Assembly: GCA_963921825.1 (NCBI GenBank)
Contig: OY997596.1
Location: forward strand, 625,001 to 689,000
Direction of reading: 5' to 3'
DNA: 64,000 bases
Source: Erodium maritimum
Lineage: Eukaryota; Streptophyta; Magnoliopsida; Geraniales; Geraniaceae
A program made the position numbers and the translations under genes. The notes under the pieces are model-generated. The model was not told the origin of the DNA and did no database searches. It saw nothing but the letters and a program-made list of their open reading frames with translations. Below are positions 33,803-46,484 of this stretch, in pieces (within the stretch, counting starts at the first letter, position 1; each line of letters opens with the position of its first letter).

Positions 33803-36250
33803 TTAGCAAATAATTATTGTTAGTTGCAATGTTAAATTAAATATAAGGCCAAGCGCGTGAGAAATTTCATCCCTCTCTTTCTTTTTTTCGTCCATGTGTC
33901 CCTTCTGCGTGGCAACGTGGAGACGTAAAACAAAGATTCGCTCAACTTGTCCTGACATAAGATAATAAGCTCGTGGGTTTGATCTAAGACTTTTTTATAT
34001 AAATATAATCAGAAATAAAAAATCAACGTTTAAACGACCATTTGAATCGATTTTTAGAACCATGACGATTATTAAGCAAAACAGTGTAGCATAATTACAA
34101 TAATGCAACATTTAATCGTGCAAGTCAGATAAAAAACGTACAGTTAATTAGTTTGTTAGGGGGAAATGGTATATATTATCCAACCTTGACAGTCGTATGA
34201 CCTTACAATCCAAACTACAATAAAAAAATGTCACAATTATATGCTTCACAAATACGTAAACTTAGAAAGACGAAACATCCCAAACTCAAACTATTGATAT
34301 CGTGATTATGAATCAAAAACCCTTTTGTTAGGCGCAAGAGAAAAAAAAAACTCTTTATGTTATTACATGGTACGATAAATGATGGGTTAAAATCATAACG
34401 TTGGCCACTATATGTCCCGCCTCAATGCGCGGAGTGCACGCTACTACAAGTCCATGACCGCTAGTGGGAGAGTGGGTTTGTAATAATCAGTGTTGTTTTG
34501 TGTGTTGTTAGGTAACAGATGTAAGTTGTGTACCAAAATATTAATACGCAAAGAGGTTCGGTTGGAGATATGGTCCAAGACCAATTACTTGATTCAGAAG
34601 TTTTGAAAGTGGTTATTGCTTGTGTATTGCTCATCCATGCAGTCCTGTGTGATAAGATATTCTAAGGTTGAAGAATTGTCGAAACTGACGAAAAAAAAAG
34701 AAATTGTTGATGTTCCGGCTATGATTTTCTCTCTCCTAACGGACCGACGTCAGTTGAGTATGCAAATTCATCAATCGTCGTTTCTATCATCCGATTCACT
34801 ATTTCCTCTGTCTCTCTCCTCCTTCACTATTCTCTCTACTCCAGTAACGAATCTTCTTTTTATCCGTACGATTTTGGTCAAATTCGACCCTCCGAATCCG
34901 ACACTCCACTACAGAATTTATCGAATCCAGCCTGGTTTAGACTTACAAATTCAACCTCAGGAATCGACGCCAATGTGGTTAGCCTAAGGACGACAAAATA
35001 ATCCGACCGAAATATACAGACGTGTCATTCGCTAAATCAGAGTCTAGTCTTGTTGAGTAATTTTGGGTACATGCCATACGAAGCTCACTGATATGCAGGA
35101 CATCTAGTGGCTATGGCCCCAAATCCTCTTTGGAAAGAAAATTGCACACATGTTTCTTTCGAATGATCCTTCACAATGGGGCAATTTGACCCTAACTCTG
35201 CTTGCCAATTCGCTCAGGTTTCACCCATTTATTGCAGACACTTATAGGCTACTAGGTCGTAGTTGTCAATACATTGCAATTTGACCCCCCTTATTGCAGA
35301 TACTCTAAACCCACATAAATGATGTGAATCTGCTAATGGGTGTCCAAAGATTGATAATGAAATCAAAATCAATTGAATGGCAACAATCTATAAGAACAGC
35401 AATGGGTCGGGTTTTAGGATAATGGTTCTCCCTCCAAATGAGTCAAGAACATCATGTCCCCGTCGAGTTAAAGAGTAATCTAATTTCCTATAGGCACACA
35501 ATATCAGGCTTGGTTGATTTTGTTGTCCCTTTAAATCTTACATACCATACCAAACTTAATGTATAAAAACCATATTTTTACCATTTTTCTAGTCAGATAC
35601 CTAAGCCAAGATACTCTCCATATAAAATAAAATTCAGATATTCTCCTTATCCAATAAGGGTCAAGATTCACCACCTGTATTTGGAACTATAATCAATTCA
35701 TTCATTACCACGTACTTTAAAGCATATCAAATTACCATAGTTTGGGCTTTGACAAAACAAAAATGCCTCATAAGAAAAGAGTTATTATAATAGTGAAACA
35801 AAAGCAGAGTTCATCTGAGTGAATTGATAATAATCAAATGTAGAGCATTGTGAAATGTATGTAATTATCCTTATTCAATCTGGGCATAGACAACCATTCG
35901 AAAAGAGTGACTGAATCAAAACAATACAAAATAGATACTTCAATTGCAATTTATATAAATGATCTCCGAGTTGTGGCATTACAAGTCTACTTCAAAAGGA
36001 ATGGAACTAATGGCACCCAATCAACACATAAACAAAAGGATAAGATATTAACACTTATAAAGGGCTGCATATTTCAATTGGTTCGGTTTTTCCCGGGTTC
36101 ACGCTCAATGATACACCAGAGACCAAATTCGGGTCTCATAAGTCAAGAATAGCCGAGACAAGGCAAAATGAGTAACATCGCGCAACCTATCTAGTTCATG
36201 TACAGAATTTTACCTTACTCGCAAAAAATGGCAGGCACACATGCATGTGC
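33803..36250. other. Intergenic region downstream of SUVH4
   Basis: AT-rich and without a recognisable gene. The frame at 34616-34987 has low-complexity Ser/Leu-rich sequence and no family match. The last few hundred bases should hold the SUVH4 3' UTR. Confidence 0.5.
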
Positions 36251-39200
36251 CTAGAACATGCGCTTCCTACAGTCTGCGGCACCACAGTAGCATGCCATCT
36301 GTTTTACCTTCCCATCGGGACCCAACACACTATCAAGTGCATACCCATAGTCATATGTCAGTTCCTGCAGTAGGCCAAAAAGGGCAGAGTCGGTAAATCA
36401 AACATAAATGAAAATCTGAATGTTGGAAAGTTAAGCAAGAAAACTGGAAATTGATTATAGCCACTGAATTGCAATACTAACAGTAGGGATTGAGTTTGAA
36501 ACTTCCAAAACTACAAAACTTTCTAATGTCAAGTCAACCGTTACAAAAATCATTCCAACCTACTTGATTGTCACTATACCATATATATATATAGGGGTTA
36601 ATGATAATAATACATTCAAAGTTCTGCACAATTACAATTCATGTCATTAATGATCTTTTTTAATCAGAACCATCCATTAAAGTTGATCTAACGACACCCG
36701 GTAGCATAAGGTAGCATTACACTTGATTGTATTCCTATATAAATAAGAACACTATCTTCTGTGAACCATAATTAAAAATTAAACTATAAACTCATCTGGG
36801 CCATAAATCAAGTAGATCCAATGAGCCATGCTTTTTACGGTTTTTTATGGTAAAAATAAATTCAAAATTTTTGCATATTCACCATGTATGCCATTAATGA
36901 CATTTTTTGTTAATTTAGACCATCAATTATACTTGATCTCTTTACATTTAAGGTAAAGTTTACAGTTGGTTGTATGTGTGTGATGGTCAGTTACCATTAT
37001 GTATGTAACTTTCTCAATCAACAATCATTACGCTAAAAAAAATTGACAGCACCCAAGTTTTTTTGTCTCAATTAACCCCAATTCCATCGACCGAGGGGCG
37101 TGAAATAACAATATTATATGCATTATATTTTTATTATGTTTTCATGAGGGCTTTTTCATCATTTCAACCAAAAGTTTGCAGAAATTTGGGTAACATGAGA
37201 CAAAAAAATCTTAAGGGGTTGCTAAGTGAGATTTTGTCGTACAAAGAATATGTATCTATAACTTACAAGTCGCTTATTATTTATATAATGAACATTAAAC
37301 TACAAGAAAATATTTTTTGAAGGGATACAGACTGAAATAGTTGCACTTTCAGAACATTTAGGTGCCAATATTTCTCCACACAACAATTTTTATAAATTTT
37401 TATTCGAACAGAAAGAGATGAGTACAACCTGCAAAGGTGGAATGTTGTCTGCAGCAAATAACACCACTCGAGCAAGTTTCATGTCATGATGTGAGCTTAG
37501 CACACATTGCACAAAGAGATTAGGCCCGCAACTATGATTGATAAACCTGGCTATATTTCCAGTTGAACCAGCATCAATGCAATACTCTGGACCATTGTCA
37601 GACTTATGGTCAACAGATCCGTCCGGATGACTGGTAGTAGACAAGGTTGCATTTTTTGACCGCCTCTGTTATGAAAATTAAACAATTAAAATATAATTGG
37701 TAGAGTAACAAGCGAGATATTATGTAAAAATGAAAAGCAAATTCAATTCATCAAGCCTTGTGATGATGACTTTAAACAGTGTGTATTTGTGTATACGCTT
37801 CTATAATAAACATAACTGTTATTATCCCGTAGAATAAATAAATGTATGATGTACCCTTATTAACATAAAGATCCCTGAAAAGATATACTTGTGTTAAACT
37901 ACTAAAGTACCTCTCGTCCCTCGAGACCCTTCATCGTTTGCAAGCAATCAATGTCAAATATATAATAGTTCTCTGTGGCATTTTCTACATCATCAGTCCT
38001 TCTAAGTACTCCAACATACTCGCAAACTGGTGCTCCAGCTGGAATAAAATCCCATGATCTAACAGCCCACCCTTTTTTGGGAGTACGGTATACCTAAAAA
38101 CATCACTCAAAACATTAGATATCAATACAAGTAGCACATATTGGATGTTTCAGCCATTTGCAATAAAAATATAACCTCCAGTCTATACTGTATCCCTTTC
38201 TGAGAAATACGGTTGACACAATCCGGCCCACATCCACACCCAGGACCACATTCATACACGACATCTTTTGCTTCAATCAATCTAAATATGATATACAATA
38301 GAAAAGGCGGATGTTAAGAAACACAAAAAAGGATTGACTCAATAGGTTAATTATATAAATATAATCTGGTATGCACATGATATTAGAAAACAATGACTTA
38401 CCGCCCACCATCACGAAGCACATACGGGAAGTCAGACCCATTAAGTCTTGCACAGGAACATCTTTTAGAATCATAACATGTACCCTCACAATTACACCCG
38501 GTAGCATTAGAAGGTATCTTCACACCTGGAGCCACCTTAATGCTTGTGCGGTATGAGCTATCTAATATGTCAACAACAAAAAAAGAACCATATAAATTTC
38601 AGATTCATATGTTGGACTTTACCAACAGGTATTCCAAATTCAGATGTTAGTTTTTCATACCAACTGTTTAAACTTACTACATAAGACGCTATAAGTGAAT
38701 GTCTAGTGTATTGAAATGCATTGTTAGATTTACCTGTGGGTGCAACAGGTGGATCATCAACTTGATTGGTAGCAGGGATAGGTATTGCTTCTAGACCACC
38801 AGATATGTCCTCACACACCAAACTTCACAGATAACCAAGAAAGTTCGGTTAGTATTTGCAATTTGGAAATACATATCATAAGCAAACATCTAATATTGTT
38901 AACCTACCCCCGAACATCGGAAAGAGAGGCCGGAACACGTCCATGCGCAAAGTGCACCTGTAAAAGTAATTTAGAAAAATATGAGAACAGTCATGGAAAC
39001 TGTCATCTGGATAACTTCTAACTATCTTTTCCACTTTGAAGCCAATAATGACAACATTTACTAGAAAGTCCATTCGTTGAGAAATGGTTTTATTTAAAAT
39101 TTCGAAATCAAACTCCAAGCACTAATGAACTAATATGAACCTTTTCCCTACTATGGATCCTACGCCAGAAGGCATGCAGCTGCATGAGATGGAGATAGAA

Positions 39201-42089
39201 AACATGCAAAAACCTGATTGGTGGTCAGAATTGGCTGTCCTTCTAGCCGCCTTAGGCTATACTTAAAGACGGTAAATCCAGAAACGCCCTTTTCCGCCCA
39301 GTACTTAACAACCTTCAGATGAGTAAAACATAAAATTCAATATTTCAGTAATATAGTACATCCACTGCCCAACGAAAATATATAACAACCGCGTGCATAA
39401 ATAACAAAACACTACCCTCTAAAAATGGAAGCATTGATGTAATAGGATAAGCAAAAGAAAAATTGGAGCAAACTACATGATAAACTTCTCTGTTATCTAG
39501 AAGTAAACAAAATAATACAGCCAAGCAATGGTTCAATAGTTTCACATGACCGATATGAAATCATACAGCAAAAACTGAATCAAAGGCATCATAGACACAT
39601 GGCCACATAATGGATAAGTACCAAAGACTAATAGCAGTAATTACCTTGTACAAACCATCATATGTATAAACTCTGCCACAATAGCTACTCTTACTGTCAT
39701 GGCCACGGACTACTCGAACAGGTACAGATTGCTCCATAGCATTCTGCAGTAAATTGAAAAACTTGGATTCACGTGTGACGAAATCCACATTATGCAGTGC
39801 AAATGTATATAATTTAGGAATATTCAGCCTACACCTTTTAGAACCGTAAGGGATGGTTTTCTTGTGGTTTGCTCGTCTATGCAGTGCAAACATTTGGAAT
39901 ATTACTTAAACTATGAACTTTCCTAAACTTGGAGAGCAAGATCAAATATAAGCATGAACTTTCCTAAACTCGGATTATTGAATTAATTTTCCATTGAACT
40001 ATATTCAACATGTTTAGTAGTATTATATAGTTGTGGATAGAAAAGCAGAATTATGTTGCTCAGAAAAATGAATGGTAATACCCCGCTCACATAAATAGAT
40101 TGATATAGTGATGATAAAAGATCAGATGAGGTTTTATCCTACAAGACCAAATCATCAAAGGGCAGCAGACCTTAAGCGCTAAATTACCACGTTCCATCTT
40201 TTGATCCCCTATTTGGTGCTTGCTTCCAAGTAAATCATGTCCACCTTGGCCAGTGTATACAACATCATCAGCATTATCCAGATCATCTTCATACATGCCT
40301 GACAGCACAATGGCTACTGCAATAGGAAACTTATAATGCTTGTATTCCTGCAACATTCCATAGAGATAAACGTACATACACAATAAGATAAAGCCATTGC
40401 ACACGACCATTAAAACAGTACTGACAAAAATGGAGGTTAAAACATTAAAACTTTAAAGAAGCAAATTAGGATGAAAATATTCACATGCATATCAACCAAT
40501 CAACTCAGATGTTAACATGCTGATAAGAATGCTAACCATTATAACTATGTATTACCTTCTGGTACAACTGCCCCATGTAGTCAATACCATTCAGCCAGTG
40601 ACTATGAAAGCCAACAACAACCATTTCAGCCCGGGAGAAGAACTGATGACCAGGACTGATACCTATCATTAAGAGAAAATCCAAGAACCGAAATATTTAT
40701 ATTTGTAAGAATTATTAGCATTCAGTTTAAACACAAATTAGAATAACACTTGTTTTAACTTTCCTCCAGCCCCTAAAATATAATTATATATTAAGGAGTT
40801 AACAAAAGAATAATAATGATGATTTGGGGGAAAACAGGGATAGTACAAGCACCAACCTGGAATTTCACCAATTTGTTTCTTTGAATGCAATATGGTATTT
40901 GTTTCAATCATCTACAAAATATTTTTTTTGAAAGATGGTCAAATTACTAGTACTCCAAATAAATTGTATGACAAACGGTGCAAATCAAAAAGTGTGGTTG
41001 GATCTTGACTTACCTTTGTGATAGCCTTCAAGTCAGGGCGCTTTGCCTTCTTTTTGACAACCTTGTCCATTGAACTTGAACTTGCTTCCTGGACATACTT
41101 GTAAAATGTCATATGTAAGAATATGTGTGTGAAATGCAACTTAATACATCAAAAGGCTATACATTGCAACAATCTCGACTTACATCTGCGATAGCCTTGG
41201 AATCAGAAATCTTTGATTTTCCTTTCTGCAAAAAAAAATTATAATGCAATCATGTAAGGAAATGCATGTGAACTGCGACTTGATGAGCAGAAAAACTAGT
41301 TTGCTGCATTGGGCTCATCTTTAAACATGGGGCAAGAACATGTATCGTATTCCTAACTTTATATAAATTAATGGGCAACAACATCAATGTTCATCAAGCT
41401 TACCTTGGCTTTTGAATATTTAGCTTTCTTCTGTTCATTTTTCTCTTTACTGCATCTCTTCTCTTCTTCCTGGAGACCATATTTCAATTATTACAAACAA
41501 ATTAAAACCTATCACTTGGGCAACTAATTAGTGAACCAATCATCCAAACAGCATTGTGATGATAAACTTTACTATTACACATTCTAAGACTTACTTGAAC
41601 AAGCTGAAGATAATGCTTGTTGAACAGCCTCAGTGTATCTTTCACCTTCGCATACTCACTCTTCTCCGCCCCATTTCCAGCTACAACCTCATCACCACCA
41701 TTCACGGCCTCACCACCTGTCGCCACCGGACTCAACCCTAAACTCGCCGGAGCCATCTTCACCTCCAAAACTTCCGCCACCCCCTCCTTCACAGCATCCA
41801 GCTCCTCGGACCTCCTCACCCTTACTTCCTTCCTCTGGACACAGCCATTTCTCTTCCTCTTCTTCAAAGGAACATCATCATCTTCATCAACAAGCTTCAC
41901 CGGCCTTTTCCCCAGAAGCGCGTCCGCTCTCTGCTTGTCCTGGATCCTAGCACTAGACCTCCTCTGCTTCACCTCAGACCCTCCAGGAAGCACCAAATGC
42001 GGCTCCACACTCTCCATCTCCGGGCTCAACTCGCCGTTCGAAACCGAACTCTTCTCTGAACCAGACTGCTTCGGCGATTTCACCACCAT
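36251..42089 (-). CDS. SUVH4: Histone H3K9 methyltransferase, SUVH4/KRYPTONITE type
   Basis: SU(VAR)3-9 homologue that binds methylated DNA and methylates H3 lysine 9, feeding CHROMOMETHYLASE3-dependent CHG methylation in the nucleus. Exons from the ATG: 42089-41595, 41469-41404, 41225-41184, 41088-41014, 40911-40857, 40662-40556, 40347-40171, 39743-39645, 39312-39214, 38957-38908, 38822-38734, 38561-38402, 38281-38176, 38093-37911, 37665-37429, 36364-36251. Phases agree and give 717 aa, longer than Arabidopsis KYP (624 aa) mainly in the basic, low-complexity N-terminus. SRA domain about 244-405 (PGISPGHQFFSRAEM, VYTGQGGHD). Pre-SET cysteines in GCNCEGTC and ECGPGCGCG. SET about 548-690 with FINHSCGPN (642-650) and ELTYDYG (681-687). 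Post-SET CYCGAADC near the end. All catalytic motifs are intact. The ATG follows an in-frame GTG stretch in the 5' UTR. Confidence 0.95.
36595..36960. repeat. Imperfect direct repeat in SUVH4 intron 15
   Basis: Two roughly 100-bp segments (about 36595-36710 and 36840-36960) share the order AATTCA-AA-TTTGCA-CATTAATGA-CATTTTTT-ACCATCAATTA-type words at moderate identity. The last intron of SUVH4 is over 1 kb, much longer than most of its others, and this repeat contributes. No terminal inverted repeat or TSD was seen. Confidence 0.45.
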
Positions 42090-42705
42090 TTTCCCGCTGA
42101 AAAAACTCACAGACCTGCACCAAAAACACGAATCGAGAGATCAACAACCACAACCAAAACCAACCGAGAACATCAGCACCGGAGCAGAGCAGGACTCGGA
42201 CGAGCCAAACCTGCGTGTTCTTCGATCGGGAGGGTTAGGGTTTCGGCAGAGAAGGAAGAGGAAGTGACGGAGAGGAAATAAAATCAAAAGGAAATTGAGA
42301 GCGAAGCGAACATTTCGGAAAATTTTGTCAGCTTCCCGCTTCTCTTTTCGGTCTCTCCCTCTCTCTCTCGTAAACCTTGCAGGAGAAGGGTAAAGGCCAA
42401 AGAGGCGTGGGAGGGATTATCCTCTGCGTCGCGGCGTACGTTATAACGCCTTTCGGATTTTTCCGAAATGGTGTAATCTCTGTTTTTTGCATCGTTGCAC
42501 GGATGATGTTGCTGTGGTTCAGGGGGTACGGTGGAGCTGCGCAGTATGGAAGTTTCTTCCCGGTCTGTTGATATTCAAAAATATCGGGTCATTTACTACT
42601 TACCTTATTTTCCTTTTCTTTAATTGCGGGTTGAAATTTGAAATGACGATATGTACGTGGTATGGGCCCGATTCAAATGAAAACTATTTTTATTTTCAAG
42701 TTAAA
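42090..42705 (-). promoter_or_regulatory. SUVH4 5' UTR and promoter region
   Basis: A GA/CT-rich tract (CTCTCTCCCTCTCTCTCTCG on the plus strand, about 42351-42370) lies 260 bp upstream of the ATG. Such pyrimidine/purine tracts are common near plant transcription starts. The foldback element at 42715 limits the promoter to about 600 bp. Confidence 0.4.
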
Positions 42706-42714
42706 TTAAAATTA

Positions 42715-44022
42715 TGATATTTTCACCTCAATAACCTACTTTTATTTGTGACACCTTAATACCCTAGCATATCATTTTGTTTCACTTTAATACTTACCGT
42801 CAACTTTTCATTCATTTTCCATCCAAGACACATAAAAGGTCCAAAATATCTCTTACTAACAGTCAAATTTTTAAACTCATGTTATTGGTTTTCAAAAATT
42901 AATTTTATTTCTTTTATTTTTTTTAAATCAGTTTTATGTTCTATAAAAATTAGTTTTTATTTCAAAAATTATTTTTTATTTTTAAAAAATCAATATTTAT
43001 TTTAAAAAATTGTTTTTGATTTATAAAATCAGTTTTTATTTTAAAAAATCATATTTTTTAAAATAAGTATTTACTCTTTATAAAATTCAGAAATTTTATT
43101 TTTTTCTTCAAAAAAATTATTCAATTCATAATAATATTTTTATTTCCATTAATTATTTATCCTCCCAATCATTTTTTTCATCCAAAGCTTTTTTTAGCTT
43201 TTTTATTTTGTCCCCAACTTCATACCCATCAAACTTGATCCATCATGTTCTTCCAACTTCATACCCACAGACACAACCATCTCCCACTCGGAGCCCTTCC
43301 GGAACTCCAACAAACAATGAATCAACTTCATCTTTAATAAGAAATCAATCCAAAATCAAACACACCAACAAGAAATCGATCCCAACACTCCAAAAATTAA
43401 ATTGAAAAAATGAAAAATATATGCAGATCTGTTTTTTATAGCCGTGGTTTTGGCTCGTCTTCTCCAAGCTCGGCGCTTGGTTCTCCAACGAGCAGATCTG
43501 CATGTTGGGCTTCTAGTCTCCAATCGATCCTCCCAGCAAGCAGGTCGTCGGGCTTGCCCAGAAAATAGAGGAGGAGAAGACTTCGGCGTCGGGCTTGCCT
43601 AGAAAACGGAGGAGGAGAAGGCGTCGGCGTCGAGATCGACCTTGACGGTAAGGAGGGGCTTGCCCAGAAAACGGAGGAGGAGAAGGCGCCGGCGTCGAGC
43701 TCGAGCTTGGTGGTTGGGAGGCAATTCAGGGCGGCGATGAGGGCACTGGAGAGGAAGGACTGTCATTAAGGGTTAAGGGTGAATAACAGAGAATAGAGGG
43801 ATAAGAAGATAGGGTTAAGGGAAAATTTGGTATTTTGGAAAAAAATGAGGGTCATGTGCTTCGCACGTGACCTTTTTCCATCCAAAAATGGATAGAAATT
43901 GACAGTAGGTACTAACGTGAAGAAAAAAAATGCATTCTAGGGTATTGAGGTGCCACAAATGAAAGTTAGGGTATTGAGGTGACGATAAACACATAGTTAG
44001 GGTATTGAGGTGAAAATTGCCC
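42715..44022. mobile_element. Mutator-like foldback element carrying GC-rich gene-like sequence
   Basis: A 1308-bp element flanked by the identical 9-bp TSD TTAAAATTA (42706-42714 and 44023-44031). The ends are inverted: TTTTCACCTCAATAACC on the left, and GGTATTGAGGTGAAAATTG on the right. CACCTCAATACCCTA-type subrepeats recur near both ends. Subterminal AT-rich blocks of AAATCAGTTTTTATTTT words follow on the left. The core (43430-43760) is GC-rich with a tandem repeat. No transposase is present. It is a non-autonomous, Pack-MULE-like element. Confidence 0.8.
43550..43699 (+). repeat. About 42-bp tandem repeat, three units
   Basis: GGGCTTGCCCAGAAAA, GGAGGAGGAGAAG and GGCGTCG-type words recur from 43550, 43591 and 43657. 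The last two units are separated by about 20 bp of GATCGACCTTGACGG sequence. The repeat is the core of the foldback element and may come from a captured coding region. Confidence 0.8.
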
Positions 44023-44031
44023 TTAAAATTA

Positions 44032-44329
44032 GAATATGATAAGATCTTCCACAATTGGATTAGACCAATGTCTAATTAGATTAAATTTTAAAAAAAATTA
44101 TGAAAAATAGATTCTATTTGTGGGTCTAATTTAAATCACCCCATAATAAAAATATATTCGATTCGTCTATTTCGAGTCTAATTTAAGTTCCACAGTATAC
44201 ATCTAGAGGAATCAGAGGCTATTGAGGATGGATTAGACTTGGCGTCTAACCAACGTGAGAGACATTCAACTCAACACAGATAGTCAATCCATGGCAAGGA
44301 GTTTAAACCCACCCAACCCTATTGAGAAC
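44032..44329. other. Spacer
   Basis: AT-rich sequence between the foldback element and the RNase H-like relic; nothing recognised. Confidence 0.4.
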
Positions 44330-44805
44330 AAGCATGCAGAAATTAAGAGTATTCTACACAAAGTTTGAGACATAAAGGAAAACAATGAACTTGATTATGT
44401 GATAGAGGATTAAATTGTGCAACTGACTTCGTTGCAAATTTGAGTTTCCAAGGAAAACACAACTTTGAGCACAAGAGATTACCTAAGGGCTTGATTGTAA
44501 AGCCCGCTTATTTAAAAAGGGGTATTCTTTTGCAATTAGAAACGTTAGGGTAAGTTTGTGCAATAAGTGGTTTTTGTTAAAAGAAAAATAAATAAAAAAG
44601 GAGAAAAGGGAAAAGGACCTTGGGCCAAACAGACCAGGCCAGCCTGCCAGGCCCACTTCGCAGGCCCAAAGCCACCCTAAACCCTAAACTCAGTGTGCGC
44701 CTCCTTCTTGTGGCTTCACGCATACCGAAGCCACGCTGTTCCCCTCTCTCTCTCTGCGACTGCGATGGAATCGCAGATCCTCTCTGCTTCAGTCGCCAGA
44801 ATTGG

Positions 44806-45185
44806 AACCGGTCGACGTTGGGCATCGCTCCACTCCACACGATCGACCCTGTCATCCACGACCTCGTCGAGATGGAGAAGCGCCGACAACGCCGCGACCT
44901 CGAGCTGATTTCGTCGGAGAAACGCACTTCCTTCGCCGTCATCGAGGCTCTCGGCAGCGCCCTCGCCACCAAGCACTCCGAGGACATGCCCGACGACCTC
45001 TACTACGACGGCGCAAGCTCTTCGACCAGATCGAGAACCTCTGCCGCTCCCGCGCCCTTCAGCTCTTCCACGGTGACCCCTCCGCCCGGGAACGTCAACG
45101 CCCAGCTTTACTCCGGCTCCCCCGCCATCTTCGCTGCCTTCACCGTCCTCCTCCGAGCACCCCACCGCCGTCGGTCGTCGTTGAA
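44806..45185 (+). pseudogene. Cytosolic serine hydroxymethyltransferase first-exon fragment inside the LTR
   Basis: The frame holds IDPVIHDLVEMEKRRQ, LELISSE, TSFAVIEALGSALATKHSE and LYYDG. After a frameshift near 45012 it reads FDQIENLCRSRAL, then back in the first frame VNAQLYSGSPAIFAAFTVLL. These are consecutive N-terminal segments of plant cytosolic SHMT (PLP enzyme of one-carbon metabolism). EPVDVG just upstream matches the protein's beginning but lacks an ATG. Similarity stops near 45165, before the PLP lysine. The piece is GC-rich, unlike its surroundings, and cannot make an enzyme. It was captured by the LTR element or inserted into it. Confidence 0.75.
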
Positions 45186-45239
45186 GGGATGAACCCTAGC
45201 TATCTCTCCCTCGCTCTTCATTCTTGGGTTGGGCCACCA

Positions 45240-45475
45240 GACCGGGCCTTGGGCCAGTTGGGCCTCAAACGGGCCAGACCAGGTTTCGGCCCAGACTCGA
45301 TTGGATCTGGACCCGGGTCTGGTTCGCTGATCCGGGTCAGGTCTGGACGGGTCTGGTCCGGGTCAGGCTTGGGTCGGGTCGGGTCGGGTCTGGATTCGGG
45401 TTCGGACTTAGGTCCGGGTTCGGATCCGGGTCTGGATCCGAGTTGGGCTTGGATTTAGGTCGGATCCGGGTCACA
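45240..45475 (+). repeat. G-rich GGGTCTGG/GGGTCGGG simple repeat
   Basis: Many short variants of GGGTCGGG, GGGTCTGG and GGATCCGGGTC follow one another. Runs of GGG at short intervals make quadruplex formation possible. It lies in the LTR just right of the SHMT fragment. Confidence 0.75.
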
Positions 45476-46484
45476 TATTTAATTAAATAATGAATTAATT
45501 ATTTTGACTTAAAAATGGATTATTTAAAGACGTTTGAGAAGTTTCCGAGGACTTTGGACACACTGGAACTGATTGGGCTTTTTAATTGTTAAAAACCCAG
45601 ATTCGGACTTCTTGGACTTCGCCCTAGAAGACGGAGTTGGCCCGGACGTCAGCAGCTAGGAGATGCAGTTGTTGTATCGTCTTGAGGAAGGGAAAGAAGT
45701 GGATACCGCTTTAATTACGGAAAGTTACTAGCGTGCATGATTAGGGTTTAATAATAAAACCGGAAATATCATAATTTGGCATGTAGGATGTGAACAATTA
45801 GCGTAGACGTATAAACATCGAACATTTACGTTTTTTGTCTTGGGAATTGATGTGCTAGTAGATCCGGGCCATGTCGTGCCCGTAGGGTTATTTGTTGTGT
45901 GTATATGCTTGGTGTTATGTGTTGTTTGAACGGATATTAAATAACGAAACGGAAACGAATAGAATTGAACTAGCGATACATGTTGACGATTTGAGTGTTT
46001 ATTTCCTGTTATACGTTGTGTTGAACTGTGGGAAGGTTGGGGATCGGATGCCGGTTAAATCGGTGGGTTACCTCGTTGAGCGTGGTGTCGGTAAGTGATG
46101 ATAAGTATGTGACATATATGAGTGCTTAAGAGTCTAATAAGATTATACCCGTTGTCGCATGTTGTGACTGTGTGTGGGCAAGTGTGCCATGTTTGATGAT
46201 GTGAATATTTGGTTGTGATATAACCGGGTGAATGATAGACCGGTTGTGTGCTATGTTGAGATGGTCGGGTTGGTATGCCGAGACCATCAGTGGATTGTGC
46301 TGTGTGTTAAACCTTGGTTGTGTGTTCCAAGAGACGGCGTAGCCGGAGTGGTACCTACACCGAGGGATAGTTCCGGTGTAGGGTACCGAGGCCAAGGATG
46401 GCGTGATCAGTACCCCGATGACTCGTAATCCGGGATGGCGTTGACCGAAGTGTGTACCGGTCATGTACGTGTTGTGATTAGTGC

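Noticed and set aside
34616..34987. 123-codon plus frame as a gene
   Set aside because: Low-complexity and no recognisable family, splice sites or neighbours that support it.
41617..42267. 216-codon plus frame opposite SUVH4 exon 1
   Set aside because: Pro/Ser-rich antisense shadow of a GC-rich exon; no domain.
45224..45490. 88-codon Gly/Arg-rich plus frame, and its longer partner 44802-45458
   Set aside because: It is the translation of the GGGTCGGG simple repeat after the SHMT fragment.
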